Shown: positions 12,907 through 25,664 of the stretch, piece by piece
How positions within the stretch are numbered: position 1 is the first letter of the stretch
How the letters are laid out: every line of letters starts with the position of its first letter
DNA from: Mytilisepta virgata
Lineage: Eukaryota > Mollusca > Bivalvia > Mytilida > Mytilidae
DNA: 64,000 nt
Direction: 5' to 3'
Assembly (NCBI GenBank): GCA_028015205.1
Contig: CM051521.1
Coordinates: 94,030,513-94,094,512 of the forward strand
Notes under the pieces: model-generated
The model's input: only the letters and a program-made list of their open reading frames with translations
The model's database searches: none
What the model was told of the DNA's origin: nothing
Made by a program: the position numbers and the translations under genes

Positions 12907-13599
12907 AAATTGAACAGTTATTCATTTGCTCAACAAACAAAATAAAAAATTCGAAAAAAATCATTTTTTCTATATTTACTTTTGTTGCGATAAATATTCA
13001 TATGATACACATCAAATGCAGTAATCTAGATAATCATGATAATTTTCAGACTTCCGTCCTACAAATTAATGCCAACAGATGGAATATTGTTGATTTTCTA
13101 ATTTTGTTTATATTATTCTGCCTAAGAATTAATCCGCCTTTTATCTGCTTTGTTATCGCGGAAGTGTACTCATATATATACATGGTGATAGTGAAATTAA
13201 ACGATAACGTCAGATAAAGTGAAACAAAAAATTAAGAAAATAAATAAAAGTTTCAAACAAATCGAACTGAACATGATGTCAAGTTTAATCAGTCTTCCTA
13301 AATATTGAATATGTCTGTCTTAGTACTAACATATCAGTTCTGTGGAGGCAGTAATGGCCATCTCGTAATAATGGTAAAGAGGGTAATAATGAAAACTGAG
13401 CATCTACGAATCTTTCTTTAAATTGAAAATGTTTATTTCATTCTGATTCGTTTAATTGTAATTTATCATCATTAAGTGATAATATTACATACAATTTTAT
13501 TCTAAAATCGGCATGACCTACATGTATACGTTGTAAAAAATAGCCATCTAGTTAAAAGACACTTTGGGACAGGGTTATACTCCGGGAAGTGATGTGTCC
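12907..13599. other. AT-rich intergenic stretch
   Basis: No gene or defined repeat found. The open frame at 13002-13217 is AT-driven and has no visible domain. Confidence 0.35.
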
Positions 13600-13930
13600 G
13601 TTTTGTCTCTGGTCGAAGTTACGTAATCTGGCATCATAAAGAGGACAAATATACCTAAAGAGCAAATGAAAAAAACGTAATCCATTGGACAGACAAACCC
13701 GAGAATACAAATGAACAACCAAATGCACAACAAATAAACACTGAAAACTGAAAAAAAAACAATGAACGACACGAACTCCTATAAAAACCAGGAGTGAACC
13801 CAGGTGCTTCGGAAGGGTAAGCAGATAGGGTAAGGGTATCCTGCTCCGTATACGGCACCCGTCGCGACGTTCAACAAAGTCAATCCGGTGGAAGTCACAA
13901 ATCGGTGGAGGCACATGAAATGTTACGACA
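13600..13930. repeat. Interspersed repeat family A (copy 1)
   Basis: This stretch shares long words (AACGTAATCCATTG, AAATGAACAACCA, GAACTCCTATAAAAACCAGG) with 58196-58345. It shares the CCGGRRTGA...GGTGCTC segment with 15600-15745 and 36150-36330. I associate this family with mussel genomes. Open frames on the minus strand at 13552-13914 are shadows of the repeat. Confidence 0.75.
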
Positions 13931-14429
13931 GTGGGAACAGATCCAACATCATCTATAATCAGGTTGGATTATTTAATAAGTGCTACTAATAGGTCGTAAC
14001 GAAGTTATATGGAACCTTGAGCCTGCACGTATGCATTGCCGAATAAACAAGTTGTTTACTGTAATGTTTTCTAAGACGTGACTGTATGTTTACATGTTTG
14101 TCTTTGGATTGTTTATCCTTCAACTGGTCTATTTTTAGCAGAATTAAAGGTTTCGAACGTTTTTTTATGTTATATCATCTCCTGGGTTCATTGTCATCAC
14201 TTGCAATGATAGTTGATATTCAGTAAATGGATGTTTGCAATGGGAGATGACCCATTGAAGATTTGTTGCACATGCATCGATCTCTCACTGTTGTTACGTC
14301 CAATCAGAATACTTTTGTCATACCTTTTGACCAATCAGGCGTAACATTATTTAACTTCGTTGACTGTGCTCAGTAAATTTCCCTTGGTAAAGGAAACCTA
14401 AAAATCAAGCACTGAGGAAAGAAATATGT

Positions 14430-14590
14430 ACTTATACTAGTTCAGAAGTGAATAACTGGAAAATATTCTACTCGTTTTTAAAATTCAATGTCTCTCCCTT
14501 CATTCGGCTGTGCTGCACTCGGGAAAGACGTGAATTTTAAAAACTCGTTGAAGATTATCCAGTCTTCGCTTTGAACTCGTGTAAGAACCT
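14430..14590. repeat. Fold-back inverted repeat
   Basis: Arms of about 65 bp with mismatches face each other. The left contains CTCGTTTTTAAAATTCA, and the right, reversed, contains CGAGTTTTTAAAATTCA. They are separated by a short GC-richer loop (CATTCGGCTGTGCTGCAC). Confidence 0.75.
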
Positions 14591-14755
14591 ATAAGTGTTC
14601 TGGTTCAGAGTGTTTATGAGAATATAAACAACATATAATAAACTACTGTCTGCCCACCTCAGTTCGTGGAATGGATTTTTCGCATTTTCAAAGTTTAAAC
14701 GTTAGAAATATTAGACAATCCTTTGTTAGTTAATTAGCCTTATTGAGTCGTCCAA

Positions 14756-15124
14756 TGGATGGATGGATGAATTGTTGTTTAACTCCAGTGGCAACCAGGT
14801 GCATATCAGGAACATGTATGATAATGAATATGATCCCCGCTTTGTACTAGACCGACACGATTTTTAATGTGCTAGCTCACGAGATACTGTCCGCAGGAAG
14901 ACATATCACCCCACTCGGACACATAATACTGACACCGAGCCGTCCAGTAGATCTTTTCTCTTACTCCTAAATGCCGCGTGTTCGGCGTCTTACTCCTAAA
15001 TGCCGCGTGCTTGGCGGAGAAGCAGCAAATACCAATTTTAATGTCTTTGGTTTGATCCGGCCGGGAATCGAACCCGCGACCTTCCGCACTCGAGGCGAGC
15101 ACGCTACCACCGAGACGGTTTGAA
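14756..15124 (-). mobile_element. tRNA-derived SINE (copy 1)
   Basis: Read on the minus strand, the 5' head resembles a tRNA gene. It has an A-box-like GTGGTAGCGTGCTCGCC and a B box GGTTCGATTCCC about 35 bases later, which would allow RNA polymerase III transcription. A body of about 250 bp follows and the 3' end is a short (ATCC)n tail. TCGTCCAA flanks both sides (14748-14755 and 15125-15132) and is the likely target-site duplication. A 30-bp segment containing CTCCTAAATGCCGCGTG is tandemly duplicated in the body. The matching copy is at 22230-22554. Confidence 0.85.
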
Positions 15125-15599
15125 TCGTCCAAAAATTGTAAAGTTGTTTGTATACATCACAAATGATTTGAATGGGAAATTTCCAATAGTAAAATTAATG
15201 CACTTGAAAATTTGAAAAAAAAAAAAAAAACAAAAATTGAATTTATCACCCCAGACCTTTCCTAAGATTTGTAAAACTTTTATTTTAAATATTTAAATGC
15301 ATTTTGGGCATATTCCTTCCAACAATGAGTTGTAATTCTTAACTTTTATCTCCCTTTTACATTGAAAATTCCATAGGCGGACTAGTATTGCTTCATTGAA
15401 AGACATGATTGAACAAAATCAGGTAAGTATAATTGTTTCAGTTACGAAATATATTTTTTGTAGCTCATTGTATCTATCACCCACGTGACTAGATAATTCA
15501 CATTGATTACTTAAGGTACTCAAATTATGAAATATCCATTCCACGGACTGGGGTTTCCAGACACTAAACAAAATTAGAAGAAAACAGAAACTAAAGAAC

Positions 15600-15745
15600 T
15601 AGTAATGTGATCTTGCACTAAAAAACCGGGAGTGATCACAGGTGCTCTTGAAGAGTAAGCATGTCCTCTTACATTTATGGCATCCGTCACATTGCCAGTG
15701 AGTAAAATCCGGAGAGGTGTTAATTCCAGAAGGACGTGGAATGTA
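15600..15745. repeat. Interspersed repeat family A (diverged fragment)
   Basis: A diverged stretch resembling the end of the repeat at 13600-13930. It has the same order of short motifs: CCGGGAGTGA, CAGGTGCTC, GAAGAGTAAGCA, then a GTCAC...GTAAAATCCGG segment. Confidence 0.5.
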
Positions 15746-17086
15746 CATGTAATTGAAGATATCTTGTCTCACATGTCAGATATAAACTGCATAGCCAAGT
15801 CAATTCGTGATGACGACTATAATGTTTAGATAACAATAAAATTGTTGTTTTGCTTATAATTTTTTCACGTATTTGTTTGGGTTTGACTCGTGAATTTATT
15901 CATTATATTCTTTAAGCTTATGACCTGAGAAAAACAAATTGAAAAACGATCGACGCCGTCACATTTATTTTTGTCAACATCGTGTTGCAAAATCACAAAG
16001 AACCACACAAACATTCCGACAAGTGAAAAATTGTGTCGTTTGTGTAGGGAAGGATTGGTGATGACTGCACGAATGATAATATTGTTAAAATCAGACTAAG
16101 ATATATTCATATGTACCTCTATATCACTGTAGAAACCTAGTAATATGAGGACTAAGATTCATTGTTGTAATAAACCTCTTCACAAAATTGACAGTATTCG
16201 TCAATAAAATGAACACTTATTGGTTGAATTGACAGTAGTGCCAAATTATTTTAATGTAACTAATGATACATCCAACATATTTTTTTTCCTGTGACGTATA
16301 TAGCGCTCATGTGTTCATTTAATTTTAATTTGCTGTATGTGAGTGATGCAATAAAATTAAAATCTTGACAAAATTTTAAAAATTTACTTTTTGGAAAACT
16401 AGAATCGTCTGAGCATTGGTAAATAGGCAATAACGTATAAAGTCAAAAAAATCACAGTTTCTGTTTTTATCTTTTTTTTTTAATAAGTTTCAAATTCATA
16501 CAATACCACGACTGTATTCGATATTTAAGCTGCAATATGTATCTTGCTACAACATGCAATTCTTTGCATTAGAACATTTGTGAGACGTGGCAAGTGTCGA
16601 ATTGTTTGAAATTTAATGTAAAACTGTTACTAAGATTATTTAATAGACTCAAAACACCAGCCATCCTCGTGACTATATAGAATTCACAATGATTCAGATG
16701 CAGTTTTAAACAATTAAAATTTTATTCAAGCAATGATAAAGAAAGAACAATAGAACTTACCTTCAACTAAACTGTTGTTGTTTTGCAATGAACTGAAATA
16801 CTAAGGAAATACAATACCCACTGACATTTTCATTCTCTGTCTCCAAACAGTTAGATTGAATCAATATATAAGAAAAGCGCACAAATAAAATATTATTGTC
16901 TATTATTTCTGGCTGTCTGTAATTACATCGACGAAATAATTAAGCAAGCTTTCTGAGATATTTATACCAAATTTGTTGTAATTGAATTCCGCGTAAGATT
17001 TCTTCAGATCGCCAATCATTACGGTTACACCAGCATAATAAAGATATTATTGATCCTTTTATCCACTAGCTTTTAAGTTTGTAAGC
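15746..17086. other. AT-rich intergenic stretch
   Basis: I see nothing definable here: no long open frame, no clear repeat boundaries and no RNA gene. Confidence 0.4.
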
Positions 17087-19390
17087 ACAACGTAATAGCT
17101 TTCCTGAATAATTTTAATGCAAGTATAATATAGAAAAAATGTATTTTTCCGTCATCAGTACATCTTTCTATAAGAAAGTAAATTTCTCCATATGCGGCAT
17201 CGAGAATGTAAATGAAAACTGACCGATTGGAATTCTTCCTAGTATCCTTCCATTAAATTGTTCAGAATAATTTAGTGTTTACAGAAGATAATATTATGCG
17301 TAAGTACAAAGTACAAAAGTCAGCAAGCATTGAAATTGGTTCGCAGGTTTGCTTTATTTTCAATTTTCACCTTTCTATACGAGTAGCATAGACCAATTAT
17401 AAAACTACACATCCAAACTTTTTCTTTTATGTTTTTTTCCATTTCTTGGTTTCCATTTTTGTTACCATCCCTAGATCATGTCGCGTTTTGGTATACCGTG
17501 GATTCATTTATTTTCGTGTATACCAATTTTCGTGGATAGAGAAAAAAAGGCATTTCTTGGGATACGTAAATTCGTGGATTGCTGGCTTAGAAAAAAATTA
17601 AAAAGTTGTTGAAATACTGACATTCGTGGCTTGGCACATCAGATATCAACAAAATACTTTGACAAAACTAGTAAAGTACTGATTTTAAGCGCTTATAAAA
17701 GAAAAGTCTAACAAACAGATTCTTCAAATTTGTCATGAATTTAACAAGATTTCTCTTGAATGTTTGAATGAAAAATCCGGAAGTGAATTCCGCGACAATT
17801 TACAGTCAAGATATTTTTAAAGAAAATTATTTGAGCGTTTATATGTTACCAAAGACAAAATTACATGCAACACTATATCCTCTATGGATATAGCTGACTC
17901 ATCATATGTCAGTATCCAAGTACATGCTGTAAAAACGTAAAAACGCAATTGTTCAAGTTTGTCTCGGATATGTACATGAAAACTTCGTGGTTTCAAACTT
18001 CAGTGCATTTAAACTGAAGAAAAAATATTATTTTCCGTTGGATATTTAAATTTGTGGTTTACTGGGACCCACGAAAACCACAAAAATTGGTATAAAACGA
18101 ATAATAATGAATCCACAGTATACGAAGTCTTCGGTAACAGGTCAGATAGGGAAAGGATAATGTAAAGAGTAGATCTCGAGCTGATTCACGAATGTTGTAA
18201 CAAAGTATAACGTGTTTTACGTAATAATCTTCAACTGGTTATAAGAATTTGCTTATACTTTGCCTAAGTGGTTATTCAGATTAAGTGGGTTTATACAGTC
18301 ATGTAACTAGTAAACGGAGTTATTAATAAGAGTTAGCTGTTTCGAGATACACCCTTGGATACGTTGATACATATAAAGGTATCTCGCTATAACGAGTTCG
18401 TTAACATCTATAAGGAGGTAGCTTAGGTATATATATGTATTATGTAGGCAGTTGTAGATTTGTTTTTCGTTTTGATATATGTTACTGTATATTTGATACT
18501 AACATAGTTTATTTATTATTCGTTATTCAAACACTGAGTAGGTTTTAAAATATGACGTACTGATATGCTTCTGATAATTTCCATAGAGTTTTAAAATCTC
18601 TATTAAGCTAAAATCTCATCCACATATATCCATGAAATTATGACGGTAAGATTTGATGGATGTTAACATCCGTTTTTTCTTTGCTATTTACTATTTTCTT
18701 ATAATTTTGTGTTCACAGAAGATAATATTATGCGTAAGTACAAAGTACAAAAGTCAGCAAGCATTAAAATTGGTTCGCAGGTTTGCTTTATTTTCAATTT
18801 TCACCTTTCTATACGAGTAGCATAGACCAATTATAAAACTACACATCCAAACTTTTTCTTTTATGTTTTTTTCCATTTCTTGGTTTCCATTTTTGTTACC
18901 ATCCCTAGATCATGTCGCGTTTTGGTATACCGTGGATTCATTTATTTTCGTGGGTACCAATTTTCGTGGATAGAGAAAAAAGGCATTTCGTGGGATACGT
19001 AAATTCGTGGATTGCTGGCTTAAAAAAAATTAAAAAGTTGTTGAAATACTGAAATTCGTGGCTTGGCACATCAGATTTCAACAAAATACTTTGACAAAAC
19101 TAGTAAAGTTTATTTATTATTAATAAACACAACGTAATAGCTCTCCTGAATAATTTTAATGCAAGTATAATATAGAAAAAATGTATTTTCCCGTCATCAG
19201 GACATCTTTCTATAAGAAAGTAAATTTCTCCATATGCGACATCGAGAATGTAAATGAAAACTGACCGATTGGAATTCTTCCTAGTATCCTTCCATTAAAT
19301 TGTTCAGAATAATTTTGTGTTTACAGAAGATAATATTATTCGTAAGTACAAAGTACAAAAGTCAGCAAGCATTGAAATTGGTTCGCAGGT
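17087..19390. repeat. Rearranged segmental duplication
   Basis: The block at 17087-17348 recurs at 19128-19390. The overlapping block at 17273-17672 recurs at 18708-19108. Identity is high over about 260 and 400 bp. The 77-bp overlap, around ACAGAAGATAATATTAT, is therefore present three times (about 17272, 18708 and 19313). The 18708 copy contains only the left part of the TIR element at 17494-18120, so the duplication followed that insertion. No gene is involved as far as I can see. Confidence 0.85.
17494..18120. mobile_element. TIR element (MITE), TA target duplication
   Basis: The ends are imperfect inverted repeats of about 45 bp. The left reads TACCGTGGATTCATT and the reversed right reads TACTGTGGATTCATT, with TACCAATTTT shared further in. 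TA flanks both sides (17492-17493 and 18121-18122), as in Tc1/mariner-type elements. There is no transposase frame, so it is non-autonomous. A truncated copy lies inside the duplicated block at 18920-19108. Confidence 0.75.
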
Positions 19391-20586
19391 AATATCGACA
19401 TTTTGTGACCGGAGAAGACTACATGGGGGCCTATAGCTGCCATTAATTTGTTGTTCCTTTTCTCGGGAGCCCTTGTTATATGTATACAATTGTACCTTAC
19501 ACCGGAAAATTAAGTATTTTATAATTCATTAATGTCTGAGGAAATTATTTTTTACCTGTTACTTATATTGATGTTATACAAAAATTTACATTAACTTGTA
19601 CTATGATGATTTTAATAGTTGGCTAAAATTTAAAAAAACACTAACCTACTGTTTACCTAACAGATACGCTATAATTTAGTGTAAAGTATATGTTTTATGT
19701 TTACTTTTTTATTTGTTTTTGTTTTTGTTTTTGTTTTTTTTTTTTGCTTTGAAATCTCACAACACAAAATGCCAACGCAGTCATGTAGATTTAAATCAAA
19801 TTGTTAAATACGGGCAGTGTCAACAGCATGATTAAGAATAGCGAACATGGCGAATTGGATTTCTATTCGATAAAAATGCTTGTTAGTATATTTTCAAGAG
19901 ACATTTTGACATGAATTTTCAAACAAATTGACCAGAGAGATCAGAAGATTACAATATTCTGTTGTAGAAATCAATTTCATACAACAGATTAAGCTAAGAC
20001 TCCATTTTTATTACGCGACACTGGTGATTTATAACAACGGCCTACAACAAAGGATCAATTGCTTCTCGTGATGTAAATAGACGACTTTTTATTGTTTAGC
20101 ATTTTATTAACAAAATACTCTATAGGTTTGCATTGTAAATATTACACGCTAAGACAGGATTCAATTGTTAAACAGCGTGAATCAATCCCAAAGTTTACAA
20201 CTGCTTTGTTCAAACATAGTGCATGAAAAAATTAAACAGAATTTTATAAGCCATATGTCAGTTTTGTAAATTTCCCATAAAAAGGTTCAACTCAAAAAAA
20301 ATCAGAAAATCCTCTATGTTCTACAAAGTATATAGCAGACATTAAAAACCCCGGAGGAATTTAAATCCATTTTTTTTATCGGTTACTTGAACATTTCTGT
20401 TTTGATAGTTTATCGCTAACATATTCACAGTAGAAATGTATCAGTTAAATCAGGTATGGTGGATAAATTCTTGACTTTTGTTTCATTTAATCAGACGTAC
20501 ATATACATTGACGGAAACACATCTTTGAATGCATCCTTCGTAACATACATTGTAATTTACTGATGTGTACTAATTTATTTTCAAAG
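19391..20586. other. AT-rich intergenic stretch
   Basis: No gene seen. It includes a (GTTTTT)n/poly-T run near 19715-19745. Confidence 0.4.
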
Positions 20587-21137
20587 GGAGTAGGGCCACT
20601 TTTCCCTGTATTCGTTTCACTCATAACCATACATTTTTAAATCTTGAATATTTACCTAATTTTTAACGTAAACGATTGTATGCAATGCATTTTCATGTTA
20701 GCAAATAAAAGTTCATGCTCAATTATTTATAAGTTCCAGTTTTCTCTCCGCCAAGGTCGTGACTATAGGCTAATTGGGTCAATTTCTATCCCTTTTTGGA
20801 ATATTGCCAAGAAGGACATTCAGAACCAAGACCATTCTACTTGAAAGATGATACAGAACCTCACTTACAGCCAACCATTCGTTTTGACTCTGATTGTCCT
20901 TAATGTTAAAAAAAAACTTTTTTAAAGACGTTAATTTGGCAAATTTGTGTCTCCAAAAGAGATATTCAGGTATGTAGAAACAAATTTTACTAACTTATTT
21001 GTTAGTTTTCATCAGTAAATCTTAAGAGATCGCTTAACACCCTTTGTCGCAGAGATTTCGAAAGGTTTTAGTCGACTGTTTGGAAGTGGCCCAAGAAGTG
21101 AAATAACTTAGGAAGAAAATGGTCCTACTTCTTTGAA
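20587..21137. mobile_element. Probable MITE (copy 1)
   Basis: The left end GAGTAGGGCCACTTTT and the reversed right end GAAGTAGGACCATTTT form short inverted termini. Next to them are motifs TTTCACTCATAACC and AAGTGAAATAA. The same terminal words appear at 26838-26965. Target duplication not determined. The short open frame at 20644-20844 is probably incidental. Confidence 0.55.
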
Positions 21138-22229
21138 GAAGGACAATGTTTTCATTTGATATACATTTAATGTACATTTAATATGTTTTTCTTGCTGAAT
21201 TTTATATATTTGTTCTGGTTCCGAATAAGAATAAAATACCGGTATTTCACGGTAACTGGGCAGAAAGCAAACAATCAATACAACTTCTCCGTCACTGACG
21301 AAATCAAACCATAATTGGAGGTTAAGACCTAAATGGAAACAAGAGTTATGTACTATTTGTGCCATAAGTAAAGCTTATCAATATTTTCAATTTATTTCGA
21401 CACCTGTCTGTGACACTGGTCAGATATTGTCAATCTTTAGACTGCATTGATTAGCCTTCATGTCCATGTACAACAGTTACTGACAAATGACTGACCTGAA
21501 CAAGAACCTTCTTTCAGTTTCAAACGTTTAAAAAGGAAAACAGAAATTTTTAATAAATTGAATTGTTTTTATATTTTAAAATGTATTCATCAGTTTCTTT
21601 ATTTAATTTTTGAATTAAAAATATAAACGAGAATATAACTTACCGTTTTCATAATGAAACAATGTATTCTGACAGTCGCATCCTACTAAGAACATTAAAC
21701 TGTTGTAAGGAGTTCGGGTGAAGAAACATGGCGAAAAATATCTTGCAGTCCAGGCATTATATGCTTTACTGTAAGCCAGCCATTTTTATTTTTTTCAACG
21801 TAAATGACGAATCCTTATAATATCTACATAAAAATTTATTTCATTACAGTAAATGTAGAAAAAGGCAACATGTAATAAAACATCAGATAAAAAATTTGAC
21901 CCAGGAGGCGCACAAAAATCATCGTATTGAAATTTATCAATTTGTACTAAATTCAATTCTCATATGTCCTGAAATGTGATTAAATAAATATGATGAGTGT
22001 GCATTTAAGCAATTTGCAAATGTTATAGGAAATATCGCACATACATGTCAGCTTATTTTATGCTTTTAACAACCTTCCAGGTATTTTTACCTTGATTAGT
22101 ACTTTAGAATTTAGTGTTTTAGAATTTTAAGTTCTTTAAATTTTATCAACTGATACATTATCAACTGAAAATCTGAAAATAATTTAGTTGTGATGTTTAT
22201 TTGTAAATTACAGTCAGTTAGAATCTAAT
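21138..22229. other. AT-rich intergenic stretch
   Basis: Nothing convincing. A short frame beginning at 21729 in a good start context (aaacATGG) is followed by GTAAGC after 43 bases, but it is too short to support. Confidence 0.35.
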
Positions 22230-22554
22230 TGGAGCGCTGCAGATGTCTCGTAGTAGTGTGTATGCTCTTCTCGAGTGTTGAAGGTGACTGGTTCGTTCCC
22301 GCCCGGGTTAAATCAAAAACATTAAATTTGGTATTTGCTGCTTAACCGCCAAGCACACGGGATAATAAGAGCAAAGAGAGTCAGTATAATGTGTCCAGGT
22401 GGGCTGATATGTCTTACTCTAAACTGTTACCTAGTGTATCGGTCTAGTTCAAAGCAGGGTTCATATTCATATTGCATCAACATGTTCTTTCCCTTTTTGC
22501 ATTTAATAATTAAGACTCGACGTTAAGCAATTATAATCCATCAATCCATCCATA
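22230..22554 (+). mobile_element. tRNA-derived SINE (copy 2)
   Basis: A diverged plus-strand copy of the SINE at 14756-15124. The tRNA-like head has a decayed B box (GGTTCGTTCCC). The body shares GGTATTTGCTGCTT, GCCAAGCAC, ATAATGTGTCC and ATCGGTCTAGT-type words. The tail is an irregular (ATCC)n run. The open frame at 22335-22526 is a shadow of it. Confidence 0.8.
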
Positions 22555-23356
22555 GAATTACATGGAATTAATAAGTCATTAAATTTCACTAGTAAGATAT
22601 TAATTTCAACATTGAAAGCATTCACTGTTACTTCACAAAAGAAAAAACAATGAATTGAAACTATTAGACAAAACCATAAAGAACAGTTTTAAAAGACAAA
22701 GTGACCAAAAGTTTTTTAAGATTATATTTGAATAGCTGCACGTATATAAGTATTATAAGAATGGTCTTTAACTGAAAATTTTGGCTTTAACATCAGACCA
22801 TTTTTTAGATTTCTACAACCTAGCTGAATATGTACAACCATTAATTCTTAGATTATTTAAAACTTTTGTTCACCGTTTAACTACGATCCAAATATGTTAA
22901 AACTACTAATAACCTCATATTTGTTTAATTTGGAAAATGTCTTGCTGAACCGTACAACTTATCTCAGTACTGGTTTATATTCATTCAAAGTAACACTTTT
23001 TTAGAAAAAAAACATCACTAAGGATTTATTTCGCAGAGGACGCATTATGGTGTAAATTATTGCATTATTAACTAGAACTGCCCAGGAGTAGTAATATAAT
23101 TGCTTTTCAGGATTAGATAATTTTTCAATTAAGTCAATCCATTCCTTGAGGGAAAAATCGGATATATTCGCCGGATAAAATATATGATAAAATTAATAAT
23201 TACTAAAATGAGACAATAAAATGAATGAATCAATTAGACAAAATACAGTAAGTGTATAGATGTCAGTTTGTCAGTTTTTCCACTACATTTTACATATATA
23301 ACAGTACTATTGCACGCGTTCTTTGTGTAGTTCTAAGCTTTACAAAGAAAGTCAAA
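22555..23356. other. AT-rich intergenic stretch
   Basis: No gene or definable repeat recognised. Confidence 0.35.
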
Positions 23357-23643
23357 ATTTCAATGGAATAGAAAATGGAAACGGGGAATTTGTCAAAGAA
23401 CAACCCGACCAGAAGTGCAGAAAACAGCTCAAGGCTACCAATAGGTCTTCAACGCAGCCAGAAAATCCCACACCCGGAGGCGGGCTTCAGCTGGCCCCTA
23501 AACGATAATGCATACTAGCTCAGCGAAATGGACGGCACACTAAACTCCGAAACATACAAATGAACCAAAATTCAAAACAAAACACATGACTAACAAAGTA
23601 TTGATGTTTCTGACTTGGGACAGGCCCAAAAATGCGGCGGGGT
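23357..23643 (-). repeat. Interspersed repeat family B (copy 1)
   Basis: Reversed, this reads as 49795-50072 does. Shared words include GTTGTTCTTTGACA-type and CATTCCCCGTTTCCATT segments, CGGAGTTTAGTGTGCCGTCC-like text, GGGGCCAGCTGA and GCCTGTCCCAAGTCAG. I associate this repeat with Mytilus transcripts and genomes from memory. It has no conserved reading frame. Confidence 0.8.
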
Positions 23644-24029
23644 TAATCATGTTAATATAGTATATAGGACATCTATCTTATAACATGATGCTTCATTTGT
23701 TGAACAGGTGAATTGTTTTGTTACAATATACAGTCCATGCTTCTTGTTTGAAGATTTTCAAGAACAGCAGTAAAAACGCTGTTTATTTAAATTTTCTTAT
23801 AACAGTACATGTATTGAAAGAATCAATTTATTCGTGTAAGAGAAGTCCATTGGCAATTTATTTTGCTTTCTTTTTATTCATAAAAAATCATCACTGTTCC
23901 ATAAAAATATGTTAAAATGCACGCAACATAAACATTTACATGTATATTTCATAAATTTTCTCTTTTAGTCATTGGAATAAAACTTTTTCATGAACATGCT
24001 AACCTAATTCCATATAATAGTAAGTTTAC

Positions 24030-24236
24030 CTGAAGGACATGAAAATGTCATGCTTTTAACAAAATTGAAAATAATATCAACTGAAAATCTCATTTGATGT
24101 ATGATTATCGACGAAATGTCTATTGTTGATAATTTCCTCGAGGAGTAACATTTCACCAGAGGTTGTATCACCTCTATGGTAGAAATATATAAACTCGTGA
24201 CATCAGATACTAAATTCATTGCATTTCTGGAATCGC
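24030..24236 (-). CDS. Candidate internal exon of unknown gene
   Basis: On the minus strand, 207 bases (69 codons) are open between an acceptor-like AATCATACAG and a donor-like GTAAACTTAC. Both boundaries fall after the first base of a codon, so the exon would be symmetrical (phase 1-1), as is common for modules of extracellular proteins. The translation (DSRNAMNLVSDVTSL at its start) shows no domain I recognise. With no neighbouring exon identified, this rests on splice-site pattern and composition only. Confidence 0.25.
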
Positions 24237-24837
24237 CTGTATGATTTATACAACAAAACAGAATCATGCAAATCAAAATTGGAGGCTAATTACAAAGGCT
24301 AGCGTTTAATATAGTTATAGGGCACAAGACGCAGTCAAAATACAGGGGATACAAATCTATCTAATACAATGTACTCAAATTATGTGCCCGAATTCTTTGG
24401 GCCGTCATCACGTAACAACTGCAATAGACATTTGACTAATTGAGGATGAATGTGTCTGAAAATTTGACACGTTTAGGTCGATACTTTTCTTTAAATGGTG
24501 GCATTATCGATAAGTTAACACGATCCGAACCAATCCGACATCTTTCAAAGGATAATTGTTCAGCTATGAGATGACTAGAGGTAACCTGACATACAAAAAA
24601 TCTACCAATATGCGCATTAGTTATACCGAAGATTAAACTATTAATAAACTTCTAATTTTACTTCCAAATATTGAAAGAGCGGGTGGTTTTAACATGTTTT
24701 AATTATAAAAGCAATGGGAAGGTTAGACAGTCATGACAGTGGCATGATTATTTTACACAGCATGGACTAATAATGGAACAATTAATTAAGAAAACTTTAT
24801 TTCATACTTGGATAACACATAGAATCATAAGTCTTAA

Positions 24838-25660
24838 GCCCCCTTTACACTGGTCGAAGACTGTGCTACGCTCTCCATGACCTCTACGATCGCCAAGATC
24901 GCAGCAGGGTCGTGGAAAAATTGGAAAACCATCTTCATTGTAAAGGTATTCACGACACCCCTACGCTTACCATACGATCAAAATACGTTTTTTTTTTCGA
25001 TAATCTTTCACGTTGCTACTACGCTCTCCTACGTTTTCGCTACGATGCCTGCGTTTGTGGTACGTTCAAGCTACGACAATAACACGATCACACGACGCCC
25101 CTAGGCCGATGTTGTGACACGACATCGATACGCGCTTGACGATCGCAATACGTTGTCACTACGCTGCTACCACGAGTATTACGACCTTGCTACGTTGTTC
25201 TCACGATCTAGCCACGATCAGCAAATAAACTATATAAAAGGATAATTTCTTGCTTGAATGTATATTAGTTCTCACTACGATGTCTCACTACGATGTCACT
25301 ACGATATCTCTGCGCTTCCTCTACGACCAGCAAATAAACTATATAAAAGGACAATTTCTTGCTTGAATGTATATTAGTTCTCACTACGATGTCTCACTAC
25401 GATCTCACTACGATGTCTCTGCGCTTTTTCTACGACAGCGGTACGATGTCTGTACGATCAAAAGTGGCGACGACCTCGCTACGTAAATTTTGAGCATGTT
25501 CAAAACAGTCCTGGCACCTGGAGATTCTACTACGACCTATCACGCGCAATGCTGACGACACTACGCTACTTGAAGACCTCAGTACAACCCCACTAAGATG
25601 TTCCACGATCAAAACATTTTTTATGGTCGTACTGCAGTCTTCGTTCAGTGTAAAGGGGAC
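24838..25660. mobile_element. TTAA-flanked MITE with dispersed TACGA motifs
   Basis: TTAA flanks both ends (24834-24837 and 25661-25664). The left end begins GCCCCCTTTACACTGG and the reversed right end begins GTCCCCTTTACACTGA; both continue into CGAAGACTG. A TTAA duplication with CCC-rich termini resembles piggyBac-type elements. The GC-richer interior repeats TACGA/CACGA-type pentamers every 10 to 20 bases for most of its length. An internal segment around CAGCAAATAAACTATAT is duplicated at 109-bp spacing (25219 and 25328). There is no coding capacity. Confidence 0.8.
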
Positions 25661-25664
25661 TTAA

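Noticed and set aside
13552..13914. Overlapping minus-strand frames of 120, 67 and 65 codons
   Set aside because: All fall in an interspersed repeat that recurs at 58196-58345.
15055..15118. tRNA gene on the minus strand
   Set aside because: A and B boxes are present, but the sequence continues into the SINE body and does not close into a tRNA cloverleaf by eye.
14872..15132. 86-codon minus-strand frame
   Set aside because: Lies inside the tRNA-derived SINE.
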